DNA of 9,220 nt from Promethearchaeota archaeon (GTDB lineage Archaea > Asgardarchaeota > Lokiarchaeia > Sigyniarchaeales > Promethearchaeaceae), in contig WJKO01000384.1 of NCBI GenBank assembly GCA_014729055.1, positions 1 to 9,220 on the forward strand, in the 5' to 3' direction. The position numbers and the translations under genes were made by a program. The number at the start of each line of letters is the position of its first letter. Within the stretch, counting starts at the first letter, position 1. The notes under the pieces were generated by a model that did no database searches, was not told where the DNA came from, and saw nothing but the letters and a program-made list of their open reading frames with translations. This document shows positions 5,321-9,220 of this stretch, in pieces.

Positions 5321-7240
5321 TTAGTTATTTTTATCGATATTCTTGCGTGATTTTGCATCAGCAGCTCTTTTCATATCCAGTAGTTCTTTTATCTGTTGCT
5401 GAGCTTTTTTGCTTGGAATGCTGAATTTTCCATGAATTTCCTTTTTCTTTCCGATTTTAATTCCTTTTTTCACGATCTTATATAAGAATTTGAATATAGG
5501 TTTGGAGGGACCACTTAATGCCGTCGCTTTATAGAATATAAAAAGATCATAATCAGACCACCAACCTAGTCTTCCGGTCAATATGATATAAAACACTGCC
5601 CCAAGAAAAAGTACCAAGATAAGAACGCTCATAATAACCGCGATTTGAACGCCTACAAGACCTGCCAATGGTTCAAATCCCGTGTAATAAAAAAGATAGC
5701 TGATGAATAACATGGGTAATGTTGAGATAAATGGAATTGCGATGCTAGAAACCCAGTATATCTTGACTTTCATTATCTTGATCTTGATGTATGCATACGC
5801 GAGAAGAGTCTTGATTAAGACTGAAACCCGAGTCTTCAATCCAACGAGGAAAACAATGCCACCAACCCCCATGTCTTGTATATTAAACACAAAGAACCAT
5901 AACCAAACAAAGAATACTTCAATCACCTCTTCAAACAATCTTAACATGGTAAATTGTATAATGAAGTTGGCTCCGTTGTAAATATAATCGACTAGCTGCT
6001 TGAAAGGATCTAGCATTCTTACAATTAAAAGTGGTATGAAGAAGATCAACGCTTCTGAGTAATATTGCAACCTTGGATCACTCAAGATAAACGTTTTTAA
6101 AAATGGAAATGCAGCGACAAGCCCCATGCCTAAAAGCATGAAGAAGAAATATCTCCATTTCACGTTCATCGAAACATACCATTCCGCAAGCTCCTTTTTT
6201 CCGTTGGAATAAGATTCTGCAATCGCGGTTGTCAATGAGAAACTACCAAATGTGCCTGCGACACCGACTATCCCACTCATAAGCCCACATAAAGATAGCC
6301 ATGATGCAAAAGCAGAAACTTCTGCAGAATACCACCTAATGATTATGGTTGCAGTAAATGCATCCAAGATGGGGAAAAGCGAAGTCTGAATTCCGTAGCT
6401 GAGCGAGGTCTTAATAACATCATTCCCGACTTTAGTTCCAACAACATCGCCTATATCATATCCCATAGGTTTTAAAATGTCATTCAACACCTTTGCAGCT
6501 ATAACGCTGATAAATACGTTATCTATATAGCCCCCAACTGCCCCTCCAATAGCCATTCCTAATATGATTCCCATTTCAGGGTGAGTAACGCCATACCATC
6601 TTCCTAACAAGATAAACGCAATGTTTGTGATTTGCTGAAAAACGTCATTTTGAATAAATCGTAATAAATTGGTTTTGTTGTAATGCTGTAGACCGCCGAT
6701 AATGCTATGGAAAACACCTAACATCCCAGGATATTGTTTACTTACATTGAACAACAAAAGCCATGTAAGATATGCAAATTGTTGGTTCACACTGATTCTA
6801 AAAATAACAATACTCACGACAGTAACTTGTAACATACCTGAGAAAAGTTGATACCAGATGTAAAATCTAACATATTCAAGCATCTTGCTGATATTCTTAA
6901 CTCTATATTCCGCAATAAACCGTGAAATCCCATACGCTACACCTGCGTCAAAGATTCTATCGAAAAAGATAAACACGGACCCCGCTATCGAAGTATAGCC
7001 TTGTATTTCGGGATAAGGATAGAGCCATGCAGTAATAAAGCCTACAAATGCAATCGCCAATAACGCGGATACGATCTCTAATGTAAATTGCCACATTTCT
7101 TCCCCGACTGCTCGATGGAAACCTATCATTTTCCATCCCTTATATTCGGGGTAATCTGTTTCGAGATCATACTGCTTAATTTCGGGATTATCCTCTTTTA
7201 GATCATCAAAGGCACCTTTTACTTGATCTCGAATTCCCAT
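5321..7240 (-). CDS. Polysaccharide / lipid-linked oligosaccharide flippase (Wzx/MATE-like, MVF clan)
   Basis: This is a 639-aa integral membrane protein of the oligosaccharidyl-lipid/polysaccharide exporter type, which moves lipid-linked glycans across the membrane for surface glycan or protein glycosylation. I count about 14 hydrophobic helices between residues 50 and 555, arranged as in the Wzx/MATE superfamily. Typical N-terminal features are the paired first helices with DRIFDAGVAYGISRFIAEYR at about 91-110, where a glycine-rich turn precedes basic residues. It is longer than the usual 400-500 aa: a cytosolic N-terminal extension of about 45 residues (acidic, Tyr-rich: DLETDYPEYKGW) and a C-terminal cytosolic tail of about 70 residues very rich in Lys (KKGIKIGKKK, then IKELLDMKRAADAKSRK). 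ATG 7240 has no clear Shine-Dalgarno, but TTTTTATT lies about 27 nt upstream, which suits a leaderless transcript. No glycosyltransferase genes flank it, so the substrate is unknown. Confidence 0.88.
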   Translation of the reverse strand: MGIRDQVKGAFDDLKEDNPEIKQYDLETDYPEYKGWKMIGFHRAVGEEMWQFTLEIVSALLAIAFVGFITAWLYPYPEIQGYTSIAGSVFIFFDRIFDAGVAYGISRFIAEYRVKNISKMLEYVRFYIWYQLFSGMLQVTVVSIVIFRISVNQQFAYLTWLLLFNVSKQYPGMLGVFHSIIGGLQHYNKTNLLRFIQNDVFQQITNIAFILLGRWYGVTHPEMGIILGMAIGGAVGGYIDNVFISVIAAKVLNDILKPMGYDIGDVVGTKVGNDVIKTSLSYGIQTSLFPILDAFTATIIIRWYSAEVSAFASWLSLCGLMSGIVGVAGTFGSFSLTTAIAESYSNGKKELAEWYVSMNVKWRYFFFMLLGMGLVAAFPFLKTFILSDPRLQYYSEALIFFIPLLIVRMLDPFKQLVDYIYNGANFIIQFTMLRLFEEVIEVFFVWLWFFVFNIQDMGVGGIVFLVGLKTRVSVLIKTLLAYAYIKIKIMKVKIYWVSSIAIPFISTLPMLFISYLFYYTGFEPLAGLVGVQIAVIMSVLILVLFLGAVFYIILTGRLGWWSDYDLFIFYKATALSGPSKPIFKFLYKIVKKGIKIGKKKEIHGKFSIPSKKAQQQIKELLDMKRAADAKSRKNIDKNN

Positions 7241-7260
7241 GACATTATTTGTTTCACGTT

Positions 7261-7271
7261 CATAATAAAAA
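7261..7271 (-). promoter_or_regulatory. TATA-like box for the flippase gene
   Basis: The minus strand reads TTTTTATTATG over 7271-7261, centred about 27 nt before the flippase ATG at 7240. That spacing predicts a transcript beginning at or within a few bases of the ATG. Readthrough from the flavin-protein gene 74 bp upstream is an alternative. Confidence 0.4.
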
Positions 7272-7314
7272 TTTGTTTGCGTTTGACCAGAATGGGTTTT
7301 TTATGCCAAATAAA

Positions 7315-7776
7315 TTAATCGAATGAGGATTTTCCGCTTATCCTATCTATACTGACTTTTATCACTTCAATTGCGCTGACTATTCGTTTATTAAATTCCC
7401 AATTTCCGAGATCTGAGTATTTTGACATCAATAATTGTAGTTTACTACATTTCTCATTATAATCTGAAATAAATTCACAAGTTCCAAATACAATCACGCT
7501 TTTATATTGCATTGAAAAAGCGCAAGGTCTTGAATCCGGTATTATTTTGGTCTCAACATCAACCTCTACACAGATTTTACCATTCTTTTTGATTAATTCT
7601 ATTTTTTTTCCCTCTTTCGACGAATGAAAATATAAAGCATTGCCGTCATAGCCATAAATTAGAGGAACGATATAAGGATAGTCAGCATTATTGATTGCGA
7701 TTCTGCAAACTAAAGCACAATTAAGAATTTCATCAATCTTACTACGATCTGTAATTTCTTTATCAGCGCGTCGCAT
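7315..7776 (-). CDS. Pyridoxamine 5'-phosphate oxidase-like flavin-binding protein (NimA-like)
   Basis: The 153-aa product matches the small split-barrel FMN-binding proteins annotated as pyridoxamine 5'-phosphate oxidase family or NimA-like (nitroimidazole reductase related). Seen: an N-terminal MRRADKEITDRSKIDEIL helix typical of this subgroup, the barrel strand set with PYIVPLIYGYDGNALYFHSSKEGKK at about 34-58 (split here into P34-Y43 and N46-K58), where H51 and the SKEGKK turn occupy the usual cofactor region, YKSVIVFGTCEFI at 91-103, and a C-terminal ISGKSS (146-151), which is a common ending in these proteins. Length is normal and the gene looks intact. The reaction is unknown; members reduce diverse substrates or bind F420, FMN or heme, and true pyridoxine oxidation is unlikely for this subgroup. 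ATG 7776 has only a distant AGAGG (12 nt). It is divergent from the GH4 gene and 74 bp upstream of the flippase gene on the same strand. Confidence 0.88.
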   Translation of the reverse strand: MRRADKEITDRSKIDEILNCALVCRIAINNADYPYIVPLIYGYDGNALYFHSSKEGKKIELIKKNGKICVEVDVETKIIPDSRPCAFSMQYKSVIVFGTCEFISDYNEKCSKLQLLMSKYSDLGNWEFNKRIVSAIEVIKVSIDRISGKSSFD

Positions 7777-7794
7777 GAAAATACTACGCCTCTA

Positions 7795-7805
7795 GAATTT
7801 AAAAA
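7795..7805 (-). promoter_or_regulatory. TATA-like box for the flavin-protein gene
   Basis: The minus strand reads TTTTTAAATTC over 7805-7795, centred about 24 nt before ATG 7776, predicting a leaderless or very short-leader transcript. It lies only about 24 bp from the oppositely facing box of the GH4 gene. Confidence 0.35.
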
Positions 7806-7820
7806 GATGTTTTCTAAAAA

Positions 7821-7828
7821 TTTTTATC
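7821..7828 (+). promoter_or_regulatory. TATA-like box for the GH4 gene
   Basis: AAAAATTTTTATC with the core TTTTTATC at 7821-7828 is centred about 27 nt upstream of ATG 7851, and there is no Shine-Dalgarno between them. Together these point to a leaderless archaeal transcript. Confidence 0.45.
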
Positions 7829-7850
7829 AAGAAAAAACTAAAAAATAATC

Positions 7851-9220
7851 ATGGCATTCAAGATTGTGTATATAGGGGCTGGTTCGTTTCGATTTTCAAT
7901 TGTGCTTTTTATGGATATATGTAGAGCGGTCGAACTCAGTCCATTAGAAGTATGGCTTGTCGATATTGATAAAGATTCTTTGGATATCATGACTCGTGCT
8001 TTTAAAAAGATGACGAAGAAAGCAAAGCGTCGTAATGGGATTGAAATTAAAGTATATTCTACCACAGACCGTAAGGAAGCATTGGAAAACGCCGATTTTG
8101 TATATAAATCTATATCCGTAGGAATACAAGCTGCAGAGTGGTTTGATATTTATGTTCCATATAAATTGGGAATTCCGCAAAATACTGGGGATACGGTAGG
8201 ACCAGGAGGACTATTTCGCGGATTACGGACTAATCGTGTCTGTGCAGAAATTGCTAAGGATATGAAGAAGTTATGTCCAAAAGCCCCTTTACTAAGTTAC
8301 ACTAATCCTCAATCTTCAATTGTAATGGCTGCGCGCACTGCTGCACCAGATATTCAGTTTATTGGACTCTGCCATGAATTGTTTGGAGGGATGGGGACTC
8401 TCAAAAAGTTCTTTAAGAAATATGCTAACATTAAAGTTAAAAATTGGGAAGAGTTCGATATTGAGTATAGTGGTGTTAACCATTTCACTTGGCTAACCAA
8501 AATTGGATTGAATGGTAAAGATCTCTATCCCATAATAAAGAAAAATGCACATAAAATGGTTCTTAAGAAATTCAAACATCGCGGATTCAACTTCTATTTG
8601 TGCGAAAAATACGGGTATTTTTCAATACCAGGGTCAAGGCATGTAGCGGAATTCTTGCCAGATTATTATAATTATTTTAATCATGAAATACAATGTCCCT
8701 ATTGGAGTTTTCCAACAATTCGTAACGTAAAGCAATTAGATACCATGCGATATTGGGCGTATAAAGCATATAAACTCGCCGCAAAGGGTTGGATTGTTCC
8801 CAAACCGAGAAACAGTGGTGAAAGGGCTATTGATATGACAATTGATTGGCATGAGAGCCTTTCAGGAAAAAACACCATCCAACATGTCGTCAATATTCCA
8901 AATAATGGCACGGTTCCAGAATTACCTGAAGATTGTATCGTTGAAGTGCCCGCAACATTTAAGAATGGAATTATAACACCCGCTAAAACTATCCATCTAC
9001 CTAAAACTGTTGCAGATTTGGTTCGACCACATGCGGAACAGCATAGAATGACGGTAAATGCTGCGCTTGGAAATGACTTAGATCTGGTGGTAAAGGCGAT
9101 GTTACATGACCCAATGGCAAATTGGATTGAGGATGACGACCGACTCGAATATCTCACAAAATTAATGCTCTTCTATGAGCAGAAATGGTTACCAGAAGAA
9201 TGGCAAGAATGGATTCCATC
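7851..9220 (+). CDS. Glycoside hydrolase family 4 (alpha-glucosidase/alpha-galactosidase-like), 3' end outside the window
   Basis: The frame is open from ATG 7851 to the window edge, giving 456 codons without a stop. GH4 proteins are about 430-480 aa, so it is nearly complete. GH4 enzymes cleave alpha or beta glycosides through transient oxidation at C3 with NAD+ and a divalent metal. The Rossmann start is GAGSFRF (G9, G11, S12). Then come NTGDTVGPGGLFRGLRT at 111-127, the sugar-binding TNP (N152, P153), CHE with the metal ligand C174 in the family's GLCHE setting, GVNHF with the metal ligand H211, and SRHVAEFLP (H264), the family's late active-site segment. All key residues are present, so it is probably active. 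It should act in the cytosol on imported or internal glycosides; the specificity is not readable. The start has no Shine-Dalgarno, only a TATA-like box 27 nt upstream. It is divergent from the flavin-protein gene. Confidence 0.92.
   Translation, partial: MAFKIVYIGAGSFRFSIVLFMDICRAVELSPLEVWLVDIDKDSLDIMTRAFKKMTKKAKRRNGIEIKVYSTTDRKEALENADFVYKSISVGIQAAEWFDIYVPYKLGIPQNTGDTVGPGGLFRGLRTNRVCAEIAKDMKKLCPKAPLLSYTNPQSSIVMAARTAAPDIQFIGLCHELFGGMGTLKKFFKKYANIKVKNWEEFDIEYSGVNHFTWLTKIGLNGKDLYPIIKKNAHKMVLKKFKHRGFNFYLCEKYGYFSIPGSRHVAEFLPDYYNYFNHEIQCPYWSFPTIRNVKQLDTMRYWAYKAYKLAAKGWIVPKPRNSGERAIDMTIDWHESLSGKNTIQHVVNIPNNGTVPELPEDCIVEVPATFKNGIITPAKTIHLPKTVADLVRPHAEQHRMTVNAALGNDLDLVVKAMLHDPMANWIEDDDRLEYLTKLMLFYEQKWLPEEWQEWIP

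Noticed and set aside
5703..5981. Plus-strand open frame antisense to the flippase
   Set aside because: It is antisense to continuous membrane-helix coding sequence, and its hydrophobic residues mirror that composition.
7838..9157. Minus-strand open frames at 7838-8065, 7944-8180 and 8699-9157
   Set aside because: They are antisense to the GH4 gene, whose frame is continuous to the window edge with all family motifs.
1..9220. CRISPR array, tRNA/rRNA genes, insertion sequences
   Set aside because: Reading the intergenic stretches showed no regularly spaced repeats, no cloverleaf or rRNA-like segments, and no transposase-like frames. All gaps are under about 225 bp.

Overview
The window is an AT-rich prokaryotic segment with eight protein-coding genes, one of them running off the right edge. 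The signals look archaeal. Several start codons have no Shine-Dalgarno sequence but an A/T box (TTTTTAT-like) centred about 24-27 nt upstream, which is what leaderless archaeal transcripts look like; others carry a clear GGAG or AGGAG. I see no convincing bacterial -35/-10 pairs. The Lys/Ile/Asn-rich proteins and the long Wzx/MATE-type flippase would fit an Asgard-type (Loki-like) archaeon, but that placement is impression and inference, not proof. No rRNA, tRNA, CRISPR array, transposase or integrase is visible.

Left part (1-1728): a small aromatic-rich protein of unknown function (79-567, +) converges on a Gfo/Idh/MocA-family NAD(P)-dependent oxidoreductase (minus strand, ATG at 1728). The short gap between them holds a 13-bp tandem duplication.

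Centre-left (1951-4108): a plus-strand pair, probably one operon. It encodes a cyclopropane-fatty-acid-synthase/coclaurine-N-methyltransferase-like SAM methyltransferase and an extended SDR NAD(P)-dependent epimerase/reductase. The SDR start region carries a 16-bp direct repeat that duplicates its own first codons. The region between the oxidoreductase and the methyltransferase (1729-1950) is a divergent promoter region containing a possible 14-codon leader ORF.

Centre-right (4194-7776): three minus-strand genes. In transcription order they are a pyridoxamine-5'-phosphate-oxidase-like flavin protein, a 639-residue polysaccharide/lipid-linked-oligosaccharide flippase, and an unrecognised protein with two N-terminal membrane helices. 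The last two are separated by about 200 bp holding GC-rich repeats and two adjoining inverted repeats. The two-helix protein has a ribosome-binding site that could be masked by a hairpin.

Right edge (7851 to beyond 9220): a glycoside hydrolase family 4 (NAD+/metal-dependent, redox-mechanism) enzyme, divergent from the flavin protein across a 74-bp region with two back-to-back TATA-like boxes.

The common theme is sugar and envelope chemistry: sugar-type oxidoreductase, SDR epimerase-like enzyme, flippase and GH4. There are no adjacent glycosyltransferases and no obvious single pathway, so I read this as neighbouring small transcription units and not as one novel system. The most unusual items are the bacterial-type methyltransferase/SDR pair, the self-duplicated SDR start, the structured 5230-5301 region, and the two unrecognised proteins.
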